Positions 7,525 through 16,628 of a stretch of DNA of 64,000 bases are shown here, in pieces. The notes below the pieces were generated by a model. That model was not told the origin of the DNA, ran no database searches, and worked only from the letters and a program-made list of their open reading frames with translations. This DNA comes from Litchfieldella qijiaojingensis (GTDB lineage: Bacteria; Pseudomonadota; Gammaproteobacteria; Pseudomonadales; Halomonadaceae). A program made the translations under genes and the position numbers. The stretch is from the NCBI RefSeq assembly GCF_014651875.1, contig NZ_BMXS01000001.1, positions 124,001-188,000 of the forward strand, given 5' to 3'. Each line of letters opens with the position of its first letter. Within the stretch, counting starts at the first letter, position 1.

Positions 7525-10500
7525 ATGATGCGGGATCCTTCTGTCAACGACCAGTTATCGCTGTTTGGCCATTTTTCGCTGACACTCGGCGAGGATAGCC
7601 TCACTCAGTTCAGTTACGACAAGGTCAAGGCACTGTTGGTCTACCTGCTGTTGCACGAGCAGCCGGTCAATCGTGCCACGCTCGCCGAGTTGCTGTGGCC
7701 GGACCAAGGCTTGTCTTCCGGGCGCACTAACTTGCGCCATGCCTTGCACTGCCTACGTCAGTCACTGGGCGATGAAGCCGATCAGGTGTTGGTGGTCACG
7801 CGTCAGACCATTGCCTTCCGGCTTCCCGAGCACTGGCGGTTCGACCTCCACGAACTTCAAGAACTCCTGGGTGGCTCGCCGGACATCGCCACGCTGGAGA
7901 GCATGCTTGGGCTCTATCGTGGCGATCTGGTGGAGGAGTTGCAGCTATCGTCCTGCTCCGAGTTCCAGCGTTGGTTGCTACGTGTTCGCAACGAATGGCG
8001 TCAGCGGGTCATCGCCTTTGCCGAGGCAGTTCTGGAGCGGCATGACGATGTTCCCGATACGTTGCTGCGGATATTGGTCAGTCGTTTTTCCGGTTATGGT
8101 CCTTTTCATGAGCGTCTGGTGCGCCAGCTCGCTGAGCAGGGGCAATCGGCCGCCGCCCATGAACAATACAATGCCTACCTTCAGCTGTTGGCCCTTTCCG
8201 GCCAGCAGCCCGAGCCAGGATTCCTGCAGTTGGCGCGTTACTGGTCCGAGGGCAAGGCCGACATGCAGGGCCTGTCGCCGCAAGGTGCCTTTTCCCGGGC
8301 CCTGGCGCTGGACAGTGCTCCATTGAGCGATGATGAGATCGAACAGCGCCAACTATCGGTGATGGCGATTCGGCTGCATCTCAAGGGCGAGTGGCAGGAT
8401 CGGGCCGAGACCCGTGCTTGTCTGGCCCTGCAGATAGAGTTGATGCGCTGGCTCGAACAGCAGTGCCATCACTTGGGAGGGTTCTGGCTTCCCGGGGCGA
8501 CCGGTGGGCTAGGGCTGGCCTGCTTTGGTACCCACGGGCCGGCCCACCAATTGGCTGAGTTGGTAGCATTGTACGAACATTGCCGTCGAACCTTGCCCGA
8601 TGAATGTGCCCGGCATTGGAGCGGCGAGGGAGATGTCCCGCGGTTCGAGCTGGCGGCAGGCCTCAATAGTGGACGGGTGGTCTATCTCCCCGAGCGTCAG
8701 TTGGTCGACCCTCTGGGGCAGGTCACACAGGGTTCCCTTGAGTTGATGAGCGCTGCCGAGGGTAGCGAGTTGGTGATTTCCCAGGAAGCCAGTCAGCACA
8801 TGCCACCGGCTCTGGATCTGCAGCCACGCTTGTCGTCGCGCCTGGTGGCCAGTGATGGACGCGTTCGCCTGCGGGCCCTGGTGCTGGGCACCAACGAAGG
8901 TGGCCGCGAAGCCTTGCCACCCAGCTTGGTCGGCCGTGAGCCGGCACTACGCAAGCTCCGTGATGCCTTGGCCAGGGCCGGCATCGGTTTGCGCCAGAGC
9001 GTGCTGGTGCGAGGCGCTTCGGGCATGGGCAAGTCGGCGCTGCTGGTAGGCTTCCGTCAACTCGAGCAGAGTCGTGATGCGGCCATCTGCTGGCAGCCGA
9101 CCACTCGCTTGTCGGTACAGGTACCCTACGGCGTGGCGCGTACCCTATTGCGCTGGCACTTGGGCGAGGATCTCGATGCCGGCAAGCTGGAGGAGTTGCT
9201 CAACGCCCATCCCTCCCTGGTCATGGACACACCACGCCGCCAGTTGTTGGAAGAAGCGCTAGGCGTTCGTGAACCGGAGGAAGTCTCCGTTCTGACTCAG
9301 AGCGGTGAAGCCGTCGAGCTGGTCGTCAAGCTGCTGCATGCGTTGATCGAAACGCTGACCGCCGAGCGGACCTTGGTGTTGATGATCGATGATCTGCAAT
9401 GGCTTGACGAGCCCTCGTTCAAGGTGCTGGCTGGTCTGCAGGCGCGATTGCCGATCAACTGTCCGTTGCTACTGGTGGCAAGCCATCACGGCCGAGAGCC
9501 TTTGCCGACCAAGCTGCACTGGGATCAGCAGGTGGTATTGGGGCGGCTGGACAGCCTCCAGTCCTCGCGTCTGTTGTCGCAACTGGCCAGGCGCTATCGC
9601 CTTCATCTCAGCCCGCGTCTGCGTAGCCAGTTGATCGAACGTTGTGATGGGGTACCGCTGTATTTGCAGGAGATCTGTCGCCGGTTGGACATGGACCGCC
9701 GCGAAGGTCGCAGCGTCAACATCGAGGAGTTGCCACGCGGCTTGCTGGGACTGTTGGCCAGCCGAATCGATCAGCTCGACGGTGACCGCGAGGTGGCGCA
9801 TGTGGCTGCGGTACTGGGGCGGCAGTTCCGTCTCGACTTCCTCGCCGAGTGCAGTGGTTGGGACGCTGTGCGGCTCAAGCAGGCGCTTGACCAGATGTGT
9901 CGTCTGGAGGTTATCGAGCCGTGCAGCGGCAACAGTGAGTGCGACTACCAGTTCAGTCATCAACTGTTGCAAGAAGCGGCCTATCTCTCATGCCCCCGGG
10001 ACGTCAGAGTGCGGATTCATCGTCAGGTCGTCAGCCTGATCGAGGAACGCTTCCCTGTGTGGATCAGCCGTCACCCTGGGGACTTCGCCACACACCTTCG
10101 TCGTAGCGGCCATTATGCTCGCGGCGCACGCTACTTCGAATTGGCGGCCCGCGAGGCACTGAAAGTCTGTGCCCACCGGACGGCTCTGAAAATGGCCGAT
10201 TTCGGGCTGGCCAGCCTGCGTCATGTCGAGGACCAGTGCGAGCGTGAGATCAGCTTGTTGACCGTGCGTGGCCAGGCAGCGTTCGCCTTGGAAGGGCATG
10301 GTTCGCCGACCGCGCACGAAAGTTTCGTCCGTGCCCGCGAGCTGTTGGCTTGCGAAGGCAGTGACAGCGATGAGGAAGCCGATCTCGAGCAGCGTTTTCT
10401 GGTCAAGTGGGGGCTTTGGGTGGGATGTAGCCAGCGCCATGCCGATGCCGATGCCTTCTCACTGGCATCCAAACTGGCTGACCTGGCGGCGCGGCTTGAC

Positions 10501-11421
10501 GATCCGCGCTACCGCCGTTTGGCTGATTATGCTCGAGCCAATTGCGAATACTGGGCCGGTCGCATTCGACAGGCCTACGATCACTTGGAAGAGATCGACC
10601 CACTCAATCAGCCGATGCTGATCGAGTGGTTGCCGTTCTCTGATCATCCCCAGGTGGCCGCGGCTTGTTTTCAAGGGTGGGCGCTATGTCTGCGCGGTGA
10701 CTACCGGCGTGCCGAACGTCAGGCCGAGGCTGCCATTCGACTGGCGGAACGCTTCAACCATCCCGGCTCGCTGGCCATGGCCCTGCTGTTCTCCGCCGCG
10801 GTTTATCGCCAATTGGGGCATGTACACCTTGCCGGCAATCGCGCCCAGCGGGCCTACGACCTGACGGGCACGCCGGATCTGCATCTATGGCAGGTGTCGG
10901 CACAGAGTGTGCTGGGTTGGCAGCGGGTACTGACCGGCGATCGCGAGGGTTTGGTGCAATTGCAGGCCGGCATGGAAGAGTTCGACGAGATGACCGGGCG
11001 AGATCGTTATCAGCGTCCTGTCTTGTGGTTCTCTGATGCTTGTATGGCTTTGGGAGAGCTCGAGAGAGCAGAAGACTATCTCGACCAGTGCTTGTTGGTT
11101 GCTCAGGAACGCGGCTCATTGTATCTGCCGGAGTTGGCCATCCAGCTTGCGCGAGTGCGCCAGCGCCTCGGTCATCCTCATGAAGCGGTGCGCATGCTTG
11201 CCGAACAAGCCTTGAGGCAGGCGCGTGAACACGAGAATCTGCACCTGCAACTGCATGCTCTGGAGTTATGGTTGACGCTGGTCGATCCTCGCGATGACAA
11301 GATGCGCGAGGAGTTCCGGCGCCTATTGGGAGAAGTGTCGCATAGCGACGCGCCGGTGTTGGCACGGTGGCGGACCTTGCTGGATCAGCGTCTGCCGTAT
11401 CCTGCTGATGTCGAGTCCTGA
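7525..11421 (+). CDS. Large SARP/BTAD-type regulator with degenerate cyclase domain, AAA/STAND ATPase and TPR-like repeats
   Basis: The protein has 1298 residues. About residues 10-105 form a winged-helix DNA-binding domain of the SARP/OmpR type (KVKALLVYLLLHEQPVNRATLAELLWPD). About 105-245 match the bacterial transcriptional activator domain (BTAD) helices. Residues 272-425 resemble a class III adenylate cyclase domain (RQLSVM at the start, FELAAGLNSGRVV and GQVTQGSLELMSAAEG later), but the metal-binding aspartate expected after the first strand is absent, so it is probably inactive. A P-loop NTPase follows, with Walker A GASGMGKS (497-504) and Walker B LVLMIDD (617-623). The remaining 550 residues are helical repeats like TPRs. 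I infer a signal-integrating transcription factor of the STAND class. No partner or effector gene is adjacent. Confidence 0.85.
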   Translation: MMRDPSVNDQLSLFGHFSLTLGEDSLTQFSYDKVKALLVYLLLHEQPVNRATLAELLWPDQGLSSGRTNLRHALHCLRQSLGDEADQVLVVTRQTIAFRLPEHWRFDLHELQELLGGSPDIATLESMLGLYRGDLVEELQLSSCSEFQRWLLRVRNEWRQRVIAFAEAVLERHDDVPDTLLRILVSRFSGYGPFHERLVRQLAEQGQSAAAHEQYNAYLQLLALSGQQPEPGFLQLARYWSEGKADMQGLSPQGAFSRALALDSAPLSDDEIEQRQLSVMAIRLHLKGEWQDRAETRACLALQIELMRWLEQQCHHLGGFWLPGATGGLGLACFGTHGPAHQLAELVALYEHCRRTLPDECARHWSGEGDVPRFELAAGLNSGRVVYLPERQLVDPLGQVTQGSLELMSAAEGSELVISQEASQHMPPALDLQPRLSSRLVASDGRVRLRALVLGTNEGGREALPPSLVGREPALRKLRDALARAGIGLRQSVLVRGASGMGKSALLVGFRQLEQSRDAAICWQPTTRLSVQVPYGVARTLLRWHLGEDLDAGKLEELLNAHPSLVMDTPRRQLLEEALGVREPEEVSVLTQSGEAVELVVKLLHALIETLTAERTLVLMIDDLQWLDEPSFKVLAGLQARLPINCPLLLVASHHGREPLPTKLHWDQQVVLGRLDSLQSSRLLSQLARRYRLHLSPRLRSQLIERCDGVPLYLQEICRRLDMDRREGRSVNIEELPRGLLGLLASRIDQLDGDREVAHVAAVLGRQFRLDFLAECSGWDAVRLKQALDQMCRLEVIEPCSGNSECDYQFSHQLLQEAAYLSCPRDVRVRIHRQVVSLIEERFPVWISRHPGDFATHLRRSGHYARGARYFELAAREALKVCAHRTALKMADFGLASLRHVEDQCEREISLLTVRGQAAFALEGHGSPTAHESFVRARELLACEGSDSDEEADLEQRFLVKWGLWVGCSQRHADADAFSLASKLADLAARLDDPRYRRLADYARANCEYWAGRIRQAYDHLEEIDPLNQPMLIEWLPFSDHPQVAAACFQGWALCLRGDYRRAERQAEAAIRLAERFNHPGSLAMALLFSAAVYRQLGHVHLAGNRAQRAYDLTGTPDLHLWQVSAQSVLGWQRVLTGDREGLVQLQAGMEEFDEMTGRDRYQRPVLWFSDACMALGELERAEDYLDQCLLVAQERGSLYLPELAIQLARVRQRLGHPHEAVRMLAEQALRQAREHENLHLQLHALELWLTLVDPRDDKMREEFRRLLGEVSHSDAPVLARWRTLLDQRLPYPADVES

Positions 11422-11451
11422 ACGGTGGCCGTTGGCGAGCTGCACGGCCGC

Positions 11452-11745
11452 TCAGGTGGCGGCCTCCCAAGCAGCGAGGTTCACCAATGCTTGGTTGCGG
11501 CTCGTACCGCATAGCTCGGGATCGTAGTTGAAGCGCTTGCACACGTCGGGACGGCGAGGGTCCCCGAATAAGCGACACAGGTTGTTGTCATCGAGCTGAG
11601 CGCAACGTACCCCGGGCGGTTTGCCTTGTGGCATGCCGGGGATCGGTGAGCTGATCGAGGGCGCGATACAACAGGCGCCGCAGCCTGGGCGACATCCACC
11701 TCGGGCTGAGGGCTCTGCCGATCTGGCGATCAGTCCGGAGGTCAT
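11452..11745 (-). CDS. YkgJ-family cysteine cluster protein
   Basis: The protein has 97 residues and eight-odd cysteines arranged as CRPGCGACC near the N-terminus, then RCAQL, LCRLFGD and VCKRF, the pattern of the CxxCxxCC (YkgJ, formerly UPF0153) family thought to bind zinc or an Fe-S cluster. Its function is unknown. The ATG overlaps the queD stop codon (ATGA, 11742-11745), so translation is probably coupled and it is the last gene of the que operon. Confidence 0.82.
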   Translation of the reverse strand: MTSGLIARSAEPSARGGCRPGCGACCIAPSISSPIPGMPQGKPPGVRCAQLDDNNLCRLFGDPRRPDVCKRFNYDPELCGTSRNQALVNLAAWEAAT

Positions 11746-12587
11746 GGCCCAGCCTCGGCGATAGCGCCCTTGTTGATGCCCTCGAAGGCTTGAACGCGTA
11801 TGCGCTGGCGACTGTCCCGGGCGATTTCCGTCGCTAGCCAGGTAGCGATATGCTCGACAGTCGTCGGGCTTGGCAAAACCGCGCAGCGCGCCGCTGGCAG
11901 TCGCAGGAAAAAGCGTCCCTGGGGAGCTTGGTATCGGCTGGTCAGCAGGCCTTGTGTCTCGGTGTCGCCGTCGGTGACGATATCCTCTTCATCGACGAGA
12001 TAGCGATCGGCGAGCCAGTTTGCCCAGTCCATCTCCAATTGTGCATCGCGCTGCCCGTTCTTCCAGATATGCAAGCACGAGCGGTGACCATGGGCGATAC
12101 GTTGACAGTTGCCAGCATGGCGCTTGAGGCCATGGCTGTAGCAGTAGGCCGCGCCATCGATGGTTTCTTCACGCAAGGTCAGGCGGATGTCGTTCACTCG
12201 TGGGGGTGGACGCCGCATCAATTCGGCAGAAAAATGGGTGCTCAGGCGTTCGGCGTCGATCGCGTTCCAAGGCAACAGGGTGAAAGCTTGGCGTGGTCCG
12301 CGGATCTCCATGGGATAGGGGGTGCTACCACGTATACACAGTCCTTCGCTGCACTCTTGAACGCTGACGCCGGGCGCTCGGGTCGGCACCAGCAAGGTGT
12401 GGTCGGCACCGGCGTCCAGACGTGACTTGATCCACGGTTTGACCTCGCCGAAATCGAACAGCATGCCGTCCTCGCCAAGTTCGCCGTCGAGCTCGGCGTC
12501 GACATGCCAACTGGCGCCGACCAAGCCGCGCGTCGGACACCATAGCGAGGCATCGATTTGGGTCAGAGCGTTGACGAAAAGTGTCAT
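11742..12587 (-). CDS. queD: 6-carboxytetrahydropterin synthase-like protein with tandem T-fold domains
   Basis: The protein has 281 residues, more than twice a usual QueD (about 120). QueD turns dihydroneopterin triphosphate into 6-carboxytetrahydropterin, the QueE substrate, in queuosine biosynthesis. The N-terminal half has a T-fold-like strand pair and a GMLFDFGEVK motif but no zinc histidines. The second half has SHGL with His152, Cys161 and HGH (His166, His168), matching the zinc and catalytic residues of QueD with one extra residue in the loop, then DW and SPTTVEHIA near the end. I read it as a fusion of a degenerate and a catalytic T-fold unit. The start at 12587 overlaps the queE stop (TGATG); an upstream in-frame ATG at 12632 would lie inside queE. 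Confidence 0.8.
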   Translation of the reverse strand: MTLFVNALTQIDASLWCPTRGLVGASWHVDAELDGELGEDGMLFDFGEVKPWIKSRLDAGADHTLLVPTRAPGVSVQECSEGLCIRGSTPYPMEIRGPRQAFTLLPWNAIDAERLSTHFSAELMRRPPPRVNDIRLTLREETIDGAAYCYSHGLKRHAGNCQRIAHGHRSCLHIWKNGQRDAQLEMDWANWLADRYLVDEEDIVTDGDTETQGLLTSRYQAPQGRFFLRLPAARCAVLPSPTTVEHIATWLATEIARDSRQRIRVQAFEGINKGAIAEAGP

Positions 12588-13231
12588 CAGTCGATCCCCA
12601 CGATCTTGTGTGTCTGTAGCGAGAGTTGCCATTGGGGCACTCTGAGGCAGTAAGCAACCGTTTCAGCCATGGTGTCGCCTGCGCCGCTTAGCGGGGCAAG
12701 GTCCATGGGTTGCAGATAGAAATACCGGAAGTCGAGGTGCGAAAAGCGCTCGGGAGGGGCATCCGGCTGCGGGTAAACCAGCTTGAGTTCGTCGCCGCTC
12801 TCGACTACCAGTCGACTGGCGCCTTTGGGGCTGACGCACAGCCAATCGATACCCGCCGGTATGGCAACGGTACCGTTGGTTTCGACGGCGACTTCAAAGC
12901 CTCTGTCATGCATGGCCTGGATCAGCGCCTCGTCGAGTTGCAATAAAGGTTCGCCGCCGGTAAAGACTGCATAAGGTACGACCCTGTCGGTCGCATGTGG
13001 CCACAAGGCGGCCAAGTGGTCGGCCAGGGCCGAGGCATCGCGGAAGCGGCCACCATTCTGGCCATCGGTTCCGACGAAATCGGTATCGCAGAAACGGCAC
13101 AGGCTATTGCCGCGGTCGGCCTCGCGCCCCGACCACAGGTTGCAACCCGTGAAGCGGCAGAACACGCTGGCACGCCCGGTTCGGGCACCTTCGCCTTGTA
13201 GCGTGTAGAAAGCTTCTTTGACGCTATACAT
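12587..13231 (-). CDS. queE: 7-carboxy-7-deazaguanine synthase (radical SAM)
   Basis: The protein has 214 residues. QueE rearranges 6-carboxytetrahydropterin to 7-carboxy-7-deazaguanine using SAM and a 4Fe-4S cluster. The cluster motif is the expanded CX14CX2C form (FTGCNLWSG ... [10 protein letters not shown]), as known from Burkholderia QueE, rather than plain CX3CX2C. A GGEPLLQ motif for SAM binding follows. The start at 13231 ([15 protein letters not shown]) matches the family and overlaps the end of queC by 8 nt. It is the middle gene of the queC-queE-queD operon. Confidence 0.95.
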   Translation of the reverse strand: MYSVKEAFYTLQGEGARTGRASVFCRFTGCNLWSGREADRGNSLCRFCDTDFVGTDGQNGGRFRDASALADHLAALWPHATDRVVPYAVFTGGEPLLQLDEALIQAMHDRGFEVAVETNGTVAIPAGIDWLCVSPKGASRLVVESGDELKLVYPQPDAPPERFSHLDFRYFYLQPMDLAPLSGAGDTMAETVAYCLRVPQWQLSLQTHKIVGID

Positions 13232-13925
13232 GGCGCCGCTCCTGGTAGGCAAGTGGATCCTCGATACCATGGGCGGCAAAGGCGGCCAGCCGCTCCCGAC
13301 AGCTTCCGCATTGCCCACAGGCCAGGGCCTCGCCACGGTAGCAGGTCCACGTGTCGGCGTAATCGAGCCCCATGGCGAGACCCTCGGCAAGGATTTCTCG
13401 CTTGCTGCTGTGCAAGTAGGGGACGCAGATTTCCACCGCTTCGAAGTTGGCGATGGCCGCTACCTCGTTCATTCTCTCAACGAACAGCGGGCGGCAATCC
13501 GGATAGAGCACATGATCGCCGCCATGCGCACCATAGAAGACCTTGCTGGCGCCCAGATTCACCGCTTGCGCGATGGCCAGGGACAACAGGATCATGTTGC
13601 GATTGGGTACTACGGTAGCGGTCAGGTTGTCGCTATCGTAGTCCCCGCTTGGCAACTCGCGTGTGGGGTCGGTCAACGCCGAGTTGTCGATCAGGCCATG
13701 GATGGCTCGGAGATCCACGATTTGGTGGGCAATGCCCAGGCGTTGGCACACGCGCGCCGCGACTTCGAGTTCGCGTGCGTGGCGCTGTCCGTAATCAAAG
13801 GACAGGGCATGGATGTCGTATCCTTCTCGCAATGCACGGTGCAGAACGGTAAAGGAATCCATGCCGCCGGAATAGATGACCACGGCTCGAGAGGCCGGCT
13901 CCGGCGAAGAGAGGGTGTTGGGCAT
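13224..13925 (-). CDS. queC: 7-cyano-7-deazaguanine synthase (preQ0 synthase)
   Basis: The protein has 233 residues. QueC is an ATP-dependent enzyme converting 7-carboxy-7-deazaguanine plus ammonia to preQ0. The PP-loop SGGMDS lies at about residues 19-24, FDYGQRH follows, and a C-terminal zinc site appears as [15 protein letters not shown]. It is the first gene of the operon, divergent from the SRPBCC gene across 217 bp that also contain a GCCCGG...CCGGGC hairpin (13986-14005). I could not identify a preQ1 riboswitch there. Confidence 0.96.
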   Translation of the reverse strand: MPNTLSSPEPASRAVVIYSGGMDSFTVLHRALREGYDIHALSFDYGQRHARELEVAARVCQRLGIAHQIVDLRAIHGLIDNSALTDPTRELPSGDYDSDNLTATVVPNRNMILLSLAIAQAVNLGASKVFYGAHGGDHVLYPDCRPLFVERMNEVAAIANFEAVEICVPYLHSSKREILAEGLAMGLDYADTWTCYRGEALACGQCGSCRERLAAFAAHGIEDPLAYQERRHV

Positions 13926-14142
13926 GACAAAGGTCCTGGCGGAGAATTTCTTTTGGCCACTGACCGAGCATGGCCGGCAGTGGATGCCCGGGATCCGGTC
14001 CGGGCGAGGTTCTTTATTCTACCGATGTTGAACGACGCTGGCCAGGCGAGTCGAAGATAGGGGGTGGTACGGAAGCAAGGCTGGTAGTTTTCGGTCGAGG
14101 CCGTTACCCTCCTCATCTGTCAGTGTTGGAAGTGGGGGCGAC

Positions 14143-14553
14143 ATGGCGATTATCGAACATAGTGCGGTTCTGCATGCCCCGCCAGAGCGCGTGTTCGCCC
14201 TGCTGGAACGAGTCGAGGACTTTGCCGACTATTCCGATTTGATCGAGGCGATCGAACCTCTGGGGGACAAGCGCTATCGCTGGTACGTTCATGCGGTGGG
14301 CATGGACTGGACGTTCGATGTTGAGATCACCGAGGCCCGCGCACCTGAGCGCCTGGCGTGGGAGTCCCTGGATGGCGTGCGCAATCAAGGGTGTTATCGG
14401 TTGACACGGGTTCCCGAAGGTACCGAAGTGGTGTTGACCATTGAGTACCGTATCAATAACCGTCTGCTGGAGCGAGCTGTCAATCGAGCTGCCAAGCCTC
14501 TGGTCAACAAGGTCAGTCAGCAGATATTGGAACGGGTCGAGGCGAAGTTGTAG
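14143..14553 (+). CDS. SRPBCC (START-like / polyketide cyclase type) protein
   Basis: The protein has 136 residues and the helix-grip pattern of the SRPBCC superfamily: an N-terminal strand with HSAVLHAPPERVFALLERVEDF, a WESLDG strand and a long C-terminal helix. It resembles the single-domain 'polyketide cyclase/dehydrase' and RatA/Coq10-like proteins that bind hydrophobic ligands. The ligand and role are unknown. It stands alone between the divergent que operon and an uncertain small ORF. Confidence 0.8.
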   Translation: MAIIEHSAVLHAPPERVFALLERVEDFADYSDLIEAIEPLGDKRYRWYVHAVGMDWTFDVEITEARAPERLAWESLDGVRNQGCYRLTRVPEGTEVVLTIEYRINNRLLERAVNRAAKPLVNKVSQQILERVEAKL

Positions 14554-14640
14554 GCGTGAATATATCGCTACTGCCGGCACGGGAGATGAGCGTAATATCG
14601 AGAGATCGAAGCCGCTGGCTTCTCACCCCAGGATCTCGCC

Positions 14641-14811
14641 ATGCTCAAGGGGCTCGTGCTGTGTTTCGCATTCTTGATCGTTCAGCTTGGCATTCTGCAC
14701 ATGATCGATCGGCGCGTAGCCGCATCCGACCGTGAATTGCACTATTCATCGACAACCAAGCCCAGGGCCGAACGGACCGAAGATAGAGATGATGCCGCTC
14801 CCGCATCATGA
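14641..14811 (+). CDS. Possible 56-residue single-span membrane protein
   Basis: An ATG-started frame encodes a short hydrophobic N-terminal segment (GLVLCFAFLIVQLGILHMI) followed by a charged, polar tail rich in Arg, Asp and Glu. This is the pattern of a small inner-membrane protein with an N-terminal anchor. AGGA occurs about 9 bases before the start. The stop codon falls inside an 18-bp perfect palindrome. I recognise no family; it could be a chance ORF in a 315-bp gap otherwise without genes. Confidence 0.4.
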   Translation: MLKGLVLCFAFLIVQLGILHMIDRRVAASDRELHYSSTTKPRAERTEDRDDAAPAS

Positions 14812-14817
14812 TGCGGG
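14800..14817. repeat. 18-bp perfect palindrome at the end of the small ORF
   Basis: CCCGCATCATGATGCGGG reads the same on both strands and includes the ORF stop codon. No T-run follows on either strand, so it is not a standard terminator; it may be a protein-binding site. Confidence 0.45.
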
Positions 14818-14868
14818 GTGGCTGCAGCTTGGTGAGGCAGGCCATGAATGCGCTGCGGAGTCGGCCGT

Positions 14869-16416
14869 TTATTGTCGTTTGCCGGCTGCTGGGCTGAAAT
14901 GCGAAATGCGTGCTCGTCCTCCGCGTTTGGCCATGTACATACCTTGATCGGCGACATGAATGAGGTCGTGGGCGTTCTCGAACTCGTTGCAGCCCATGTG
15001 GGCGATGCCGATCGAGGCGGTGACATGGATCGTCCTTCCATCGACCGTGGCCATGGGGGTGTCTGCCAGACGGCGGGACATGGTTTCGGCGACCAGTTTG
15101 GCCTGCTTCACCGGAGCATCGGGCAGAATCAACAGAAACTCTTCGCCACCATAGCGCCCACCCTGTACCTGTGTACTGAGCAACCCCCTCAGCAGTTCGG
15201 CGAAGTTTTCCAATACCTCGTCACCTAGCCGGTGTCCATAGCGGTCATTGAGCTGCTTGAAATGATCCAAGTCGATGAAAATCACGGCCAAGGCTGACCG
15301 CTCTCGCTTGGCTGTCAGGAAAAGCTCATTGAGTAACTCTTCCAGATAGGCTCGGTTGTACAGTCCCGTCAAGGCATCGAAACGGATGCGATGGTCCAGC
15401 AACTCGTGCCGGTGTCGCAGGTATTCCAGCTCCTGGCGCTGTTGCTCCAGGGCTTCGTTGAGTCGCAGGTTGTGGGCATGAAGCAGTTGCTTGGCTTCCA
15501 GTAGCGCTTGGTGGGAATCGAACGCTGGCGGTTGGGTGATCTCGAAGAGTCGGGCAAGCGAGGGGAGGTCGCTTTCCAGGGCGGTGAGCAGGTTGCCTAG
15601 GTTCGCACTATCGAACTCGAGATGATGAAGAAGTCTGGGGAGCAGGTCGGCAAAGGGAATGGCTGGGGTCGTCGATAGCCAGGCATCGGCAATCAAGCTG
15701 GCTGCGATGATGCAACGATTCTGGTGAGAGCATGTGCTGAGAGTGGCGTGGCTGTTGGCGATGCCATCGACCAAGCGCTCCGGGAGTCCCCATTGATCGG
15801 CCAGCCAGGCGCCGACACAGGCATGGTCGCAGCCCAAGTGCTGCCGCTCAAGCTCGATGACGATCGAATGGTCGTCGGCTTGCGTGGGAAGCTCGGCGTA
15901 GAGCTCCGGAAGGGTGGCGTCAAGCGCCAGCATGCCGATGTCCTGGAGCAAGGCAATGGTGAAAAGGCTGCCGGTATCCCTGCGCTCCGTTTGCGTGGCC
16001 AGCCGATGGCTAGCCAGTGCACTGACCAGAGAACGTTGCCAGAAGTGGTCGTAATTCAGCCGCCAGGCGTGCCGCCGGTCATGGCCCTTGATCAGTCCGA
16101 AACCCAAGGCCACCGATAGCGTGGCATCGAGTCCCAGGCGTGAGACGGCCCCGACACAACTTTCGGTCGCTTTGGCAGGAGAGTACAAGACGCTGTTGGC
16201 CAGCGCAAGCAACCGTGCTGTCAAGGCCGGGTCCTGTTCGAGACTATGGGCGAGGTCGTGCAAACTGGCGTCCGGTGACCGAGCCAGGGCAATCACCTGC
16301 ATCACGACATTGGGAAGCGAAGGCAGGGTGGGGCAGTCCTGCAGGCGAGTCTTCAGTTCGGCGGGCAGCGTGACGATGCCCGAGGGGGATACTGGCTGAG
16401 GCTGGCTGCTGGGCAT
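14869..16416 (-). CDS. HDOD-GGDEF diguanylate cyclase
   Basis: The protein has 515 residues from the start at 16416 (MPSSQPQPVS), chosen because GGAG precedes it; an ATG at 16563 would add 49 unlikely residues. Residues about 30-230 form an HDOD domain (LPSLPNVVMQVIALARSPD), a metal-less relative of HD phosphohydrolases used in signalling. A helical linker with coiled-coil character follows. The GGDEF domain at about 350-510 has an intact active site GGEEF (423-427), so c-di-GMP synthesis is likely. No RxxD inhibitory site precedes it. The position next to flgN suggests a role in motility or biofilm switching, which is an inference. Confidence 0.88.
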   Translation of the reverse strand: MPSSQPQPVSPSGIVTLPAELKTRLQDCPTLPSLPNVVMQVIALARSPDASLHDLAHSLEQDPALTARLLALANSVLYSPAKATESCVGAVSRLGLDATLSVALGFGLIKGHDRRHAWRLNYDHFWQRSLVSALASHRLATQTERRDTGSLFTIALLQDIGMLALDATLPELYAELPTQADDHSIVIELERQHLGCDHACVGAWLADQWGLPERLVDGIANSHATLSTCSHQNRCIIAASLIADAWLSTTPAIPFADLLPRLLHHLEFDSANLGNLLTALESDLPSLARLFEITQPPAFDSHQALLEAKQLLHAHNLRLNEALEQQRQELEYLRHRHELLDHRIRFDALTGLYNRAYLEELLNELFLTAKRERSALAVIFIDLDHFKQLNDRYGHRLGDEVLENFAELLRGLLSTQVQGGRYGGEEFLLILPDAPVKQAKLVAETMSRRLADTPMATVDGRTIHVTASIGIAHMGCNEFENAHDLIHVADQGMYMAKRGGRARISHFSPAAGKRQ

Positions 16417-16628
16417 TCCCTGGGGTTCTCCGTAACACCTGCAGGCCAACCATGACGGTGTCAGGCCATGCACTGGGCTGATGGTTTTGTCAGCGATTGT
16501 TACTGAACTATCTACGAAGGGTTGCCCTATGGTCAAGGGATTCTTAGGAAAGGGAGTGCCCAAGGGTACAGGCGGGGGCCCGGGCTTTGTCTCGTTGATG
16601 TTTCGGCAGCGTCTAAAGGTTTTGGCAG

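Noticed and set aside
10754-11578. A 274-residue minus-strand frame inside the large regulator gene.
   Set aside because: It is antisense to a well-supported domain protein and its product is arginine- and proline-rich without any recognisable motif.
13926-14142. A preQ1 riboswitch upstream of queC.
   Set aside because: I could find only a simple GC hairpin and no recognisable aptamer or pseudoknot pattern; covariance-model search would be needed.
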